Shown in pieces: positions 16,357 to 24,163 of a stretch of DNA of 64,000 bases (within the stretch, counting starts at the first letter, position 1; each line of letters opens with the position of its first letter). The position numbers were made by a program, and so were the translations under genes. The notes under the pieces were generated by a model. The model was given only the letters and a program-made list of their open reading frames with translations. It did no database searches and was not told the origin of the DNA. The stretch comes from DATBGZ01 sp036557785 (GTDB lineage: Bacteria; Actinomycetota; Actinomycetes; Mycobacteriales; Micromonosporaceae): NCBI GenBank assembly GCA_036557785.1, contig DATBGZ010000037.1, positions 69,606-133,605 of the forward strand. Direction: 5' to 3'.

Positions 16357-17507
16357 GCGGCGTTCTCGAGCCGGAGCACGAGCGGTACGTGGGGTGGGTT
16401 CGCGACGTCGCCGTCACCCATCTGCTCCCGCTCGTCGAGGATGGCGCGCCAGGGCGGGTCAACCGTCCGCTGCTCGCGGCGATGGGCGAGCATCGCCTGC
16501 TCCGCGGACTCTTCGGCGGATCAGTCGACGAGGCGCCGAAGGACGCCGCCGCGATGCGGTTGTGCCTGCTGCGCGAGACGATCGCGGGCGTCAGCGTCGA
16601 GGCGGAGACCACGCTCGCGCTGCAGGGCCTGGGTAGCTATCCGATCGTGCAGTCGGGCAGCCCGGCCATCGTCGATCGGTGGATCCCGGGCGCCGTGCGG
16701 GGCACCACGGTCGCCGCGTTCGCGCTGAGCGAGCCGGAGGCCGGGTCGGACGCGGGCGCGCTGCAACTGCGGGCCGAGCCCGACGGCGACGGCTGGCGGC
16801 TGTACGGGGAGAAGCTCTGGATCTCCAACGCCCCCGAGGCCGACGTCTATACGGTCTTCGCCCGCACCACGCAGGGGGTGGGCTCTCGGGGTGTCACCGC
16901 GTTCGCGGTCGCCGGCGACTCCGACGGGCTCTCCGGCGAGCACCTCGACCTGCTCGCACCGCATCCGATCGGGGCGCTGCGTTTCGATGGCGTACGGGTC
17001 GAGCCGGTCGATGTCCTCGGCAAGGTCGACGCCGGGTTCCGGGTCGCGATGCGCACGCTCGACCTGTTCCGGCCGAGTGTCGGGGCGTTCGCGGTCGGCA
17101 TGGCTCAGGCGGCGCTCGACGCCACCCTCGACCACGTGAGCAGCAGACGGGTCTTCGGCGGCCCGCTCGCCGAGCAGCAGGCGGTGCGGCACACCCTCGC
17201 GGATCTGGCGACGCAGTTGCAGGCCGCACGCCTGCTCGTGTACGCGGCGGCACGCGCCTACGACCACGACGCTCCGCGCAGCGAGATCACCCGGTCCGCC
17301 GCGATGGCCAAGTTGTTCGCGACCGAGGCGGCACAGACCATCGTCGATCAGTGCGTGCAGTTGCACGGCGCCCGCGCCCTGCAACGTGGCCACCTGCTCG
17401 AGCACCTCTACCGCGACGTGCGTGCGCCGCGCATCTATGAGGGTGCGTCCGAGGTGCAGCGCTCGATCATCGCCCGTGAGCTCTTCAACGAGAGGACAGC
17501 CCAGTGA
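16353..17507 (+). CDS. Acyl-CoA dehydrogenase
   Basis: The 384-residue protein has the acyl-CoA dehydrogenase fold: FALSEPEAGSDAG, EKLWISNAPEAD, and near the C-terminus LHGARALQRGHLLEHLYRD followed by IYEGASEVQ. The Glu of YEGASE is at the position of the catalytic base of classical acyl-CoA dehydrogenases, so alpha,beta-dehydrogenation is likely. ATG 16353 overlaps the previous stop as ATGA, which decides the start. Its stop overlaps the next gene by GTGA. By context it dehydrogenates the alicyclic or ring-opened CoA thioester after the ACMR step. Confidence 0.88.
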   Translation: MSGVLEPEHERYVGWVRDVAVTHLLPLVEDGAPGRVNRPLLAAMGEHRLLRGLFGGSVDEAPKDAAAMRLCLLRETIAGVSVEAETTLALQGLGSYPIVQSGSPAIVDRWIPGAVRGTTVAAFALSEPEAGSDAGALQLRAEPDGDGWRLYGEKLWISNAPEADVYTVFARTTQGVGSRGVTAFAVAGDSDGLSGEHLDLLAPHPIGALRFDGVRVEPVDVLGKVDAGFRVAMRTLDLFRPSVGAFAVGMAQAALDATLDHVSSRRVFGGPLAEQQAVRHTLADLATQLQAARLLVYAAARAYDHDAPRSEITRSAAMAKLFATEAAQTIVDQCVQLHGARALQRGHLLEHLYRDVRAPRIYEGASEVQRSIIARELFNERTAQ

Positions 17508-18331
17508 GCCGCTTTCGTGCGTCCGCGCCGTTGACGCCAGAGTGGAAGCACTTCGCCTTCGCGGTGCAGGATTCGGTCGCGACCGTCACGTTCAACCGGC
17601 CGGACAAGCTCAACGCCCTGACGTTCGAGGCGTACGCCGACCTGCGCGACCTGCTCGCCGAGGTGCCGTACCGCACCGACGTCAGGGTCCTGGTCATCCA
17701 GGGTGAGGGTCGCGGCTTCTGCGGCGGTGGTGACGTCAACGAGATCATCGGCGAGCTGATCACGATGAAGGCCGGCGAGCTCATGACGTTCACCAAGATG
17801 ACCGGGGACGTGATCCGCGCGATGCGCGAGTGCCCCATCCCGATCATCGCCAAGATCCAGGGCATCGCCGCGGGTGCGGGATCCGTCATCGCCCTGGCCG
17901 CCGACTTCCGCGTGGTCGCTCGCTCCGGGCGGTTCGCGTTCCTGTTCACCAAGGTCGGCCTCTCCGGCGGGGACATGGGCGCGGCGTACCTGCTGCCCCG
18001 CGTCGTCGGCCTCGGCCGGGCCACGTCGCTGCTGATGCTCGGCGACACCATCGACGCCGACACCGCGGACCGCTATGGCCTGGTGTCGCAACTGGTCGCG
18101 GACGAGGAACTCGATGACGCCGTTGCCGCGCTCGCCGGACGGCTCGCCGCCGGTCCGAGCCTGGCGCTGTCCCAGACCAAGTCCCTGCTGACGCGCGAGC
18201 TGGACATGTCCCTGTCTGCGTCGACAGAGCTCGATGCGATGACCCAGGCCTTGCTGATGACCACCGAGGACCATGCGGAGTTCCACGCGGCGTTCAACGC
18301 CAAGCGTGCGCCCATGTGGCGCGGGCAGTGA
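17504..18331 (+). CDS. Enoyl-CoA hydratase/isomerase family protein
   Basis: The 275-residue crotonase-fold protein has ATVTFNRPDKLNALTFEAYADL, VIQGEGRGFCGGGDVNE (oxyanion hole), IIAKIQGIAAGAGSVIALAADFR and GLSGGDMGAAYLLPRVVG. GTG 17504 overlaps the preceding stop, completing a tightly coupled three-gene array. It should hydrate (or hydrolytically open) a cyclic enoyl-CoA in the anthranilate pathway. This operon encodes no thiolase in the window. Confidence 0.88.
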   Translation: MSRFRASAPLTPEWKHFAFAVQDSVATVTFNRPDKLNALTFEAYADLRDLLAEVPYRTDVRVLVIQGEGRGFCGGGDVNEIIGELITMKAGELMTFTKMTGDVIRAMRECPIPIIAKIQGIAAGAGSVIALAADFRVVARSGRFAFLFTKVGLSGGDMGAAYLLPRVVGLGRATSLLMLGDTIDADTADRYGLVSQLVADEELDDAVAALAGRLAAGPSLALSQTKSLLTRELDMSLSASTELDAMTQALLMTTEDHAEFHAAFNAKRAPMWRGQ

Positions 18332-18341
18332 CCCGTATCGA

Positions 18342-18884
18342 CTACACCGCGTAGGGGCCTTCGTCGACCCACGGGCCGGGCGGATGATCGTCTCTGGGCA
18401 ACCACAGCATCGGCTGCAGTGACTGGAAGTCCCGCGTGAAGTCCGACTCCCAGGCAAACCGGCCGGCCCTGTCCGGCCAACACAGTTGCAGGATCGGCAG
18501 CGGTGGGATCCGGTAGAAGTCGACCGCCGCGCCGAAGAACGTCAGGTCCCAGCTCGGGTGCACGGGCCGCAGTTCGATGTCGTAGCTGCGCAGCACGTCG
18601 GAGCGGCGTCCGGGCCGTAGCGGTCCACCATCGCGGACGCCGTCGCCGACCGCGTTGAGCAGATTGGGGGCCACGTCCATCCCGAGTCCGAAGACGCTGA
18701 CCTCCGGGCTGCGCAGCGTGTGCCACAGGCCGATCGAGTAGCACCAGTCCGCCGTGTGACCCCCGCTGACCCCGACCACGCTCCATCCGTGGTCACGGAT
18801 GTGGGCGGCCGTACGGCGGTCTCGCGGGTCCCACGCCGCCTCATTGAGCGGGACCTGGCACAACAGGCAGTGACAGAACTTCAC
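18342..18884 (-). CDS. DUF4262 domain protein
   Basis: The 180-residue protein has an N-terminal CHCLLC that may bind zinc, then the DUF4262 core (HIRDHGWSVVGV, WCYSIGLWHTLRSPEVSVFGL, DVAPNLLNAVGDGVRDG). The family function is unknown. GTG 18884 is supported by TAGGCT ending 6 nt upstream. It converges with the enoyl-CoA hydratase gene (10 nt between stops) and is not part of that pathway. Confidence 0.8.
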   Translation of the reverse strand: MKFCHCLLCQVPLNEAAWDPRDRRTAAHIRDHGWSVVGVSGGHTADWCYSIGLWHTLRSPEVSVFGLGMDVAPNLLNAVGDGVRDGGPLRPGRRSDVLRSYDIELRPVHPSWDLTFFGAAVDFYRIPPLPILQLCWPDRAGRFAWESDFTRDFQSLQPMLWLPRDDHPPGPWVDEGPYAV

Positions 18885-18890
18885 GCGCGG

Positions 18891-18896
18891 AGCCTA
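18891..18896 (-). promoter_or_regulatory. Candidate leaderless -10 (TAGGCT) of the DUF4262 gene
   Basis: TAGGCT on the minus strand ends 6 nt before GTG 18884; no Shine-Dalgarno sequence is present. Confidence 0.45.
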
Positions 18897-19099
18897 CCGG
18901 GACCCTGGGGCCACGCAGCGCTCCGGCAGACGGCGACCGGTCCGACCCAACGCCACAGTTCGCGGGCTGGCAGCGATCCACTGTGGATGGTCCCGAGTGA
19001 ACCGCCCGGGAAGTCAGGACAGCCGCCTCAGGACCACGGGACGCCGCCCCTTCCACAGTGGTGACCAACACGAGCCGAACCACCTGGAGGTCGAAACCC

Positions 19100-19588
19100 A
19101 TGTCCCAGACCATCACCGAGAGCACCATCACCAACAGCGGTACCGCGAGCCCCTTCGTCCGCAGCCTCCGCTGGGGCATCGGTTCACTTATCGTAGGCGT
19201 CCTCGTCGCGATTTCCCCGTACGGCAGTCCGGACCCGCAGGGGAACCAGCAGCAGGCCGTCCCGTTCATCTGCGCCGTGCTCGTGGTGGTCGCCATCGGC
19301 CTGTTCGGCTTCTTCCTGCCTGCCGGGCTGCGCGGGATCACCACCCGTACCGGCCGCTGGTCGGGGTGGGCGCTGGCCACCTCGATCGTCGGCCTGGTCG
19401 CCATCCCGGCCAGCTTCTGGAGCGGGCTGCCGATCCTGCTCGGCACCGTCGCGACGGTCCTCGGCTCGGCCGGACGCCGCGCCACCACTACCGAGCGTGG
19501 CCGGTCCACCGCGGCCTTCGTCATCGGCATCATCGTGACCGTCGGCGGCCTGGTCTTGGCGATCCTCGGCGCCACCGTCATTCCGTAA
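19100..19588 (+). CDS. Small membrane protein with four predicted helices
   Basis: The protein has 162 residues. A Ser/Thr-rich cytoplasmic N-terminus precedes four hydrophobic segments (SLIVGVLVAIS; PFICAVLVVVAIGLFGFFLP; WALATSIVGLVAIPASFWSG; TAAFVIGIIVTVGGLVLAILG). No catalytic motif was found and the family is not recognised. ATG 19100 is chosen for GGAGG 9 nt upstream. A perfect hairpin follows 8 nt after the stop, so it is probably monocistronic although the histidine kinase lies next on the same strand. Confidence 0.75.
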   Translation: MSQTITESTITNSGTASPFVRSLRWGIGSLIVGVLVAISPYGSPDPQGNQQQAVPFICAVLVVVAIGLFGFFLPAGLRGITTRTGRWSGWALATSIVGLVAIPASFWSGLPILLGTVATVLGSAGRRATTTERGRSTAAFVIGIIVTVGGLVLAILGATVIP

Positions 19589-19595
19589 GGGGCAG

Positions 19596-19631
19596 GTCGA
19601 CCGCCGGCTTGTAGGGGAGCCGGCGGTCGAC
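19596..19631 (+). terminator. Perfect 14-bp hairpin before the histidine kinase
   Basis: GTCGACCGCCGGCT (19596-19609) pairs without mismatch with AGCCGGCGGTCGAC (19618-19631) around an 8-nt loop. It lies between the membrane-protein stop and the kinase start (19660). It has no T-tract. It may be a terminator or an attenuator ahead of the kinase. Confidence 0.6.
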
Positions 19632-19659
19632 GGCCTGACGTTCACGATTGGGGCGCGGT

Positions 19660-21687
19660 ATGCGAGAGTTCCTCAGGGATTCGATGATGACCAGCCTTGT
19701 TCGTCGCACAGCCGCGGTGATGATCGTCGGGATCACCACCGCGCTGTTTCTGTTCGCCCTGGCGATGTCGGGACTCAACCGGGACACGACCGAGGTGCTG
19801 CCCAACATCGGGGTGGTGGCCTTCGCCGTGGTCGGCGCGCTCATCCTGGTCCGCCGGCCGGAGAACCCGACCGGTGCGCTGCTGTGCGGTGCCGGCTTGT
19901 CGTTGGCGCTGCTCGGTGCCGCGCAGGAGTACGCCCGGCAGGCCCTGATCATGGCACCCGGGTCCCTGCCGGGCGGGCAGGTCGCGGCCTACCTGACGAT
20001 GTGGCTGCCGCTGATCCCGGTCGGCCTCCTGGTTGGCCTGCTCCCGCAGATCTTCCCGGCCGGCAAGGCGATATCGCCGCGCTGGCGCTTCGGCGTCTGG
20101 ACGGCCTGGGTGTACACCATCGCCTCGACGATCGCCAACGCGCTGTACCGCCAGCCGGTCGAGGGGCTGCCGGGCGTGAGCAACCCGTACCCGGTCGATG
20201 CTGTGCAGCCGTACGTCGGTCCGCTGATCGTGTTCTCCGGCGTGGCTCTCGTGGTCAGCATGGTGTCGGGCCTCGTGACGCTGGTCCGACGCTGGCGTCG
20301 AGCGATCGGTGACGAGCGCCAGCAGTTGAAGTGGTTCGCGCTGGGGGTCCTGCCTCTGCTGGTACCGATCCTGCTGCATGACACGTTCACCACCTTCTCC
20401 GAGGTGGCGATCACGCTGCTGCTGCCGCTGGTACCGGTGGCCTTCGGTGTGGCCATCCTCCGGTACCGCCTCTACGACCTCGACGTGGTCCTGAACCGCG
20501 CGATCGTCTACGCATCCCTCAGCCTCCTCGTCGCGCTGGTGTACCTCGGTCTGGTCACGGTCAGCGAACTCGTCATCGGCGTGGGCCGCGGGCTGTGGGT
20601 GCAGGCGCTGGCCACGGTGCTCGCCGCGGCCACCTTCCAACCGGCCCGTGCCCGCATCCAACGTGCGGTGGACACGCTGTTCTATGGCGACCGCTCGCGC
20701 CCCTACGAGGCACTGTCGCGCCTGGGCGTGCTCCTCGAGCACGCGCCGCAGCCAGACACCGTGCTGCCCGGTGTGGTCGAGTCGGTGGCGGTCGCGCTGC
20801 GCCTGCCGTACGCCGCGATCGACCTGCGCGAGGGCGACGGTTGGTTGACCGCGGCCGGATATGGCGAGCGGGTAGCCGACGTTGACGAATTTCCCATGGT
20901 CTATCAGGACGAGGTGATCGGCCGGCTGGTGGTGGGGCGCCGGGGCACACAACGGTTCAGGCACACCGAGCGCCGGCTGCTGGCGGACCTGGCCCGCCAG
21001 GCAGGGGTGGCGGCGCACGCTGTGCAACTGACGCTCGCCCTGCAGCGGTCGCGGGCCGCGTTGGTGACGGCACGCGAGGAGGAACGTCGCCGGCTGCGCC
21101 GGGATCTGCACGACGGACTCGGTCCGGCGCTTGCGGGCGTCACGCTCGGCCTGCACGGCGCGGCGGCCAACGTGCGCCGCGATCCCGATCACGCGGTCCT
21201 GCAGCTCGCCGCGCTGCAGGATCAGGTGCACGACGCCGTGGCCGACATCCGCCGGCTCGTCTACGGGCTGCGCCCGCCCGCCCTGGATGAACTCGGCTTG
21301 GCGCCGGCGATCCGGCGCGAGGCCGCGCGGCTGGAGGGCGGTGGTCTGGTCATCGCGGTCGAGGTGGTACCCGATGAGCTGGGCCCGTTGCCGGCTGCGG
21401 TCGAGGCAGCGGCGTACCGCATCGCCAGCGAGGCGCTGACCAACGTCTCCCGGCATGCCGCGGCCACCCGATGCGTCGTCCGCCTGTCGAGAGGTCGTGA
21501 GCTGGCAGTCGAGGTACGTGATGATGGATGCGGGCCGAACGGGCGCCCCGGCGGCGTCGGGCTCGCCGCGATGCGCGAGCGGGCGGCCGAGCTCGGCGGT
21601 ACCTGCCGCGTCGATGCCTTGGAACCGGGCACGCGCGTGCTCGCCCGGTTGCCCATCGTCGACCCGACAGGCCAGCAGGAGCTGTGA
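19660..21687 (+). CDS. NarL/LiaS-type sensor histidine kinase with multi-pass membrane domain
   Basis: The protein has about 675 residues. The first 320 hold around eight to ten hydrophobic helices, followed by a GAF-like region (LYGD/FYGDRSRPYEALSRLGVLLE onwards) and a HisKA_3 domain with EEERRRLRRDLHDGLGP, where the His is the phosphoacceptor. The HATPase_c end has ASEALTNVSRHAAA (N box) and VRDDGCG (G1). The stimulus is unknown. ATG 19660 was chosen; ATGs near 19684 are alternatives. Its stop overlaps the response-regulator start (TGATG), so the pair is coupled. Confidence 0.88.
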   Translation: MREFLRDSMMTSLVRRTAAVMIVGITTALFLFALAMSGLNRDTTEVLPNIGVVAFAVVGALILVRRPENPTGALLCGAGLSLALLGAAQEYARQALIMAPGSLPGGQVAAYLTMWLPLIPVGLLVGLLPQIFPAGKAISPRWRFGVWTAWVYTIASTIANALYRQPVEGLPGVSNPYPVDAVQPYVGPLIVFSGVALVVSMVSGLVTLVRRWRRAIGDERQQLKWFALGVLPLLVPILLHDTFTTFSEVAITLLLPLVPVAFGVAILRYRLYDLDVVLNRAIVYASLSLLVALVYLGLVTVSELVIGVGRGLWVQALATVLAAATFQPARARIQRAVDTLFYGDRSRPYEALSRLGVLLEHAPQPDTVLPGVVESVAVALRLPYAAIDLREGDGWLTAAGYGERVADVDEFPMVYQDEVIGRLVVGRRGTQRFRHTERRLLADLARQAGVAAHAVQLTLALQRSRAALVTAREEERRRLRRDLHDGLGPALAGVTLGLHGAAANVRRDPDHAVLQLAALQDQVHDAVADIRRLVYGLRPPALDELGLAPAIRREAARLEGGGLVIAVEVVPDELGPLPAAVEAAAYRIASEALTNVSRHAAATRCVVRLSRGRELAVEVRDDGCGPNGRPGGVGLAAMRERAAELGGTCRVDALEPGTRVLARLPIVDPTGQQEL

Positions 21688-22352
21688 TGACCGAGCCGGT
21701 GCGACTTGTGATCGCGGATGATCATCCGGTGTTCCGCAGCGGCCTGCGGGCGATGCTCGATGTCGAGGACGGGCTCGAGGTGGTGGGCGAGGCGAGTTCC
21801 GGAACTGATGTGGTGGCACTGTGTCGGGAGGTGCAGCCCGACCTGGTGCTCATGGACCTCAATATGCCGGGACTGGACGGGGTGAGCGCGACCCGGGAGA
21901 TCCTGCATGAGAGCCCACACGTCCGGGTACTCGTGCTCACCATGTTCGACGACGACGACTCGGTGTTCGCCGCGATGCGCGCCGGCGCTCACGGGTACCT
22001 GCTCAAAGGCGCCAACCACGACGAGGTACGACACGCGGTCCACGTCGTCGCGGCCGGCGGTGCGATGTTCGGCCCTGCCGTGGCGCAGCGCGTCATCGAC
22101 TTCTTCGCCCGGCCCCGTCCGGCGGGCACCGCCCTCGCCTTCCCGCAGTTGACCGACCGGGAGCACGAGATCCTCGACCTGCTCGCGCACGGGCACGCCA
22201 ATCAGGCCATCGCCACCCGCCTGCACCTGAGCCCCAAGACGGTACGCAACCACGTCTCGAACATCTTCACCAAGCTCGCCGTCGCCGACCGGGCACAGGC
22301 GATCATCCGTGCTCGCGAGGCGGGGCTCGGTGGCGCCTCGGGGAACCACTGA
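21687..22352 (+). CDS. NarL/FixJ-family response regulator
   Basis: The 221-residue protein has a receiver domain (IADDHPVFRSGLRAML; phospho-Asp in VLMDLNMPG; LTMFDDDD; Lys in YLLKGA) and a LuxR-type HTH (LTDREHEILDLLAHGHANQAIATRLHLSPKTVRNHVSNIFTKL). ATG 21687 overlaps the last base of the kinase stop. It is the cognate partner of that kinase. Its targets are unknown. Confidence 0.93.
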   Translation: MTEPVRLVIADDHPVFRSGLRAMLDVEDGLEVVGEASSGTDVVALCREVQPDLVLMDLNMPGLDGVSATREILHESPHVRVLVLTMFDDDDSVFAAMRAGAHGYLLKGANHDEVRHAVHVVAAGGAMFGPAVAQRVIDFFARPRPAGTALAFPQLTDREHEILDLLAHGHANQAIATRLHLSPKTVRNHVSNIFTKLAVADRAQAIIRAREAGLGGASGNH

Positions 22353-22372
22353 TCCTCAGCGACAACGACCGG

Positions 22373-22720
22373 TCAACGTATGAGGGAGCCCGCCGTAGGA
22401 ATTGCGCGAGTGACGACCGCGCGCTCGAGGATCATCAGATCCGTGATGACCGGCCCCATCACGTCCGTCCACTCCGGGTCACCGTAGATGGCCCGGTAGC
22501 GGTCCTTCCGGTCAGCTTCGTCAGCGAAGCGCCGGATCCACACATAGACGTCCTCGTTCTCCTCGTCCACGAAGGACGCGACGACCTGGACGCCCCGGGC
22601 GGTGTTGAACGGAATCACGACCTCATCCATATATCGGGCCAGCTCGTCACGCTTGCCCGGATATGCCGTGTAGAAGCGCAGTTCGAACAACCCAGGTCGG
22701 CCTACCGCATCGTCGCTCAT
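22373..22720 (-). CDS. NIPSNAP-family protein
   Basis: The 115-residue protein has FELRFYTAYPGKRDELARYMDEVV and VYVWIRRFADEADRKDRYRAIYGDPEW, the pattern of the NIPSNAP dimeric alpha/beta-barrel family. Function is unknown. The start is ATG 22720 behind a purine-rich AGGGGAAAGG. It converges with the response-regulator gene. Confidence 0.8.
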   Translation of the reverse strand: MSDDAVGRPGLFELRFYTAYPGKRDELARYMDEVVIPFNTARGVQVVASFVDEENEDVYVWIRRFADEADRKDRYRAIYGDPEWTDVMGPVITDLMILERAVVTRAIPTAGSLIR

Positions 22721-22821
22721 CAGCTCACCTTTCCCCTCCTGGGAGCACGGTACCGACGGCTACCGAGCTGCGTCCAGGATCGGCGCAAGCACCGAAGGGT
22801 GGCCGCCGGGCGCGGCGGACC

Positions 22822-23493
22822 TCAGGGCGAGGCGTCCCGTTGGCGCCGACGCCTTCGGCGCGGAAGCTCGCCTGCGATCGGCGACCAGTAGTACGGAATG
22901 AATGCGGCAATGACCGCAATTCCGAGCGGAGGGAGCAGCGCGCCGAGCAGGGTTCCGGTGGCGATCCAGGCGAGCGCGAGCTGAAACCTGCCGGCGATCG
23001 CCTTCACGCCGGCGGCGTCGATCGTCGCCACGAGCAGCCGCCGGCCACGACGTGCGTGCCACCAGATCAGATTGAAAAGGGTCGCTGCCAGTTCAAAGGT
23101 CAGGCCGTGCACGACGACCGCGGTCCGCTGTCCATGCCCCTCGCGCAAAGCCTGGGCCAGGACCGAGGCGGCGAAGGGCAGGAAGGCGACGTCCATCAGC
23201 AGCACGGTATTCAGGAACAGCACCAACCGGTCGGCACTGCGGATCTGGTCGAACATGACGTGGTGGTTGGCCCAGATCTGGCCGATCAACATGAAGGTGA
23301 CCACGTAGATCAGGTACGACGGCCACAGCGCCACGAGGCCTTGGAGCAGGTGCTGGCTGTCCTGTGGCGGGCGGATCTCAAGGACGAGCAGCGTGACCGC
23401 GATGGCGATAACTCCATCGCTGAAGGCGACCAGGCGCTTGGTGTCGCGTTCGACCCCGAACGGGGTCGAGCTTCGATCCGGGCGCTGTGCCAC
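22822..23493 (-). CDS. TMEM175/DUF1211-type channel-like membrane protein (copy 1)
   Basis: The 223-residue protein begins the fold with RLVAFSDGVIAIAVTLLVLEI, the FSD signature of TMEM175 (prokaryotic members are K+-selective tetrameric channels), and has IWANHHVMFDQI and four further hydrophobic helices. The C-terminus is an Arg cluster (RRRRRRQRD). GTG 23493 is supported by TACTGT ending 6 nt upstream. A second, shorter family member lies at 40416-41027. Confidence 0.85.
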   Translation of the reverse strand: MAQRPDRSSTPFGVERDTKRLVAFSDGVIAIAVTLLVLEIRPPQDSQHLLQGLVALWPSYLIYVVTFMLIGQIWANHHVMFDQIRSADRLVLFLNTVLLMDVAFLPFAASVLAQALREGHGQRTAVVVHGLTFELAATLFNLIWWHARRGRRLLVATIDAAGVKAIAGRFQLALAWIATGTLLGALLPPLGIAVIAAFIPYYWSPIAGELPRRRRRRQRDASP

Positions 23494-23499
23494 CCAAGC

Positions 23500-23505
23500 A
23501 CAGTA
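23500..23505 (-). promoter_or_regulatory. Candidate leaderless -10 (TACTGT) of TMEM175 copy 1
   Basis: TACTGT on the minus strand ends 6 nt before GTG 23493. Confidence 0.4.
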
Positions 23506-23560
23506 GTCGTCGCCAACCTCAGGTGTCGCCGGATGAACCGTCGCTCAACCGCCGGGCAAG

Positions 23561-23584
23561 TCACTAGTTAGTAAGTAGTAACAT
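23561..23584 (+). promoter_or_regulatory. AT-rich promoter/operator region of the TetR gene
   Basis: This stretch contains ACTAGT and repeated TAGTA/AGTAGTA units, unlike the surrounding GC-rich DNA. TAACAT (23579-23584) ends 6 nt before GTG 23591 and fits a leaderless -10. The overlapping repeats are a likely binding site for the TetR protein itself. Confidence 0.45.
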
Positions 23585-23590
23585 GCCAGC

Positions 23591-24163
23591 GTGGCTGTAC
23601 GGATGAGCGGGGCCGAGCGTCGGGCTCAGGTGCTGTCGTTCGCCGCGGCGGAGTTCGCGGCGCACGGGTTGTATGGCGCATCGACGGATGCGATCGCCCA
23701 TGCGGCCGGGATCACGCAGGCGTACGTCTTTCGCATGTTCGGGACGAAGAAGGCCTTGTTCTTGGAGTTGGTGGGAGCCGCTTTCGAGAAGTTCATCGAT
23801 GGGATGCGGGAGGCGGCCGGCGACGCGACGGGCCTGGCGGCGCTCTCGTCCATGGGCGCCCAGTACTACAGCCTGCTCGCGGACCGCACCAGCCTGCTGC
23901 TGCAGTTGCAGGGCCTCGCGGCGTGCGGCGATGAGGAGGTCCGGGACGCTGTGCGGTCCTGTTTCGCACGCATGTGGGACACGGTCGCGGACATCACGGG
24001 CTTGGCCCCGGTGACAGTGAAGTCGTTTCTGGCGTTCGGCATGCTGCTGGACGCCGCCGCTGCTCTGGACGTTGATCGGATCGACCAGGCGTGGGCCGCG
24101 GGGATGCGGACCCGCATCAACCCGGGCCTGTTCGAGCACATCACGGCGGGCACGAATCGGTGA
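23591..24163 (+). CDS. TetR/AcrR-family transcriptional regulator
   Basis: The 190-residue protein has the N-terminal TetR HTH (VLSFAAAEFAAHGLYGASTDAIAHAAGITQAYVFRMFGTKKALFLELV) and a variable helical ligand domain. GTG 23591 follows a TAACAT box. The stop overlaps the MFS start by GTGA, so the regulator probably controls the efflux gene and itself. Confidence 0.9.
   Translation: MAVRMSGAERRAQVLSFAAAEFAAHGLYGASTDAIAHAAGITQAYVFRMFGTKKALFLELVGAAFEKFIDGMREAAGDATGLAALSSMGAQYYSLLADRTSLLLQLQGLAACGDEEVRDAVRSCFARMWDTVADITGLAPVTVKSFLAFGMLLDAAAALDVDRIDQAWAAGMRTRINPGLFEHITAGTNR

Noticed and set aside
19642..21819. A 725-codon minus-strand frame opposite the histidine kinase
   Set aside because: Antisense shadow with Arg/Gln/His-rich composition and no domain; the kinase and its coupled regulator are clear.
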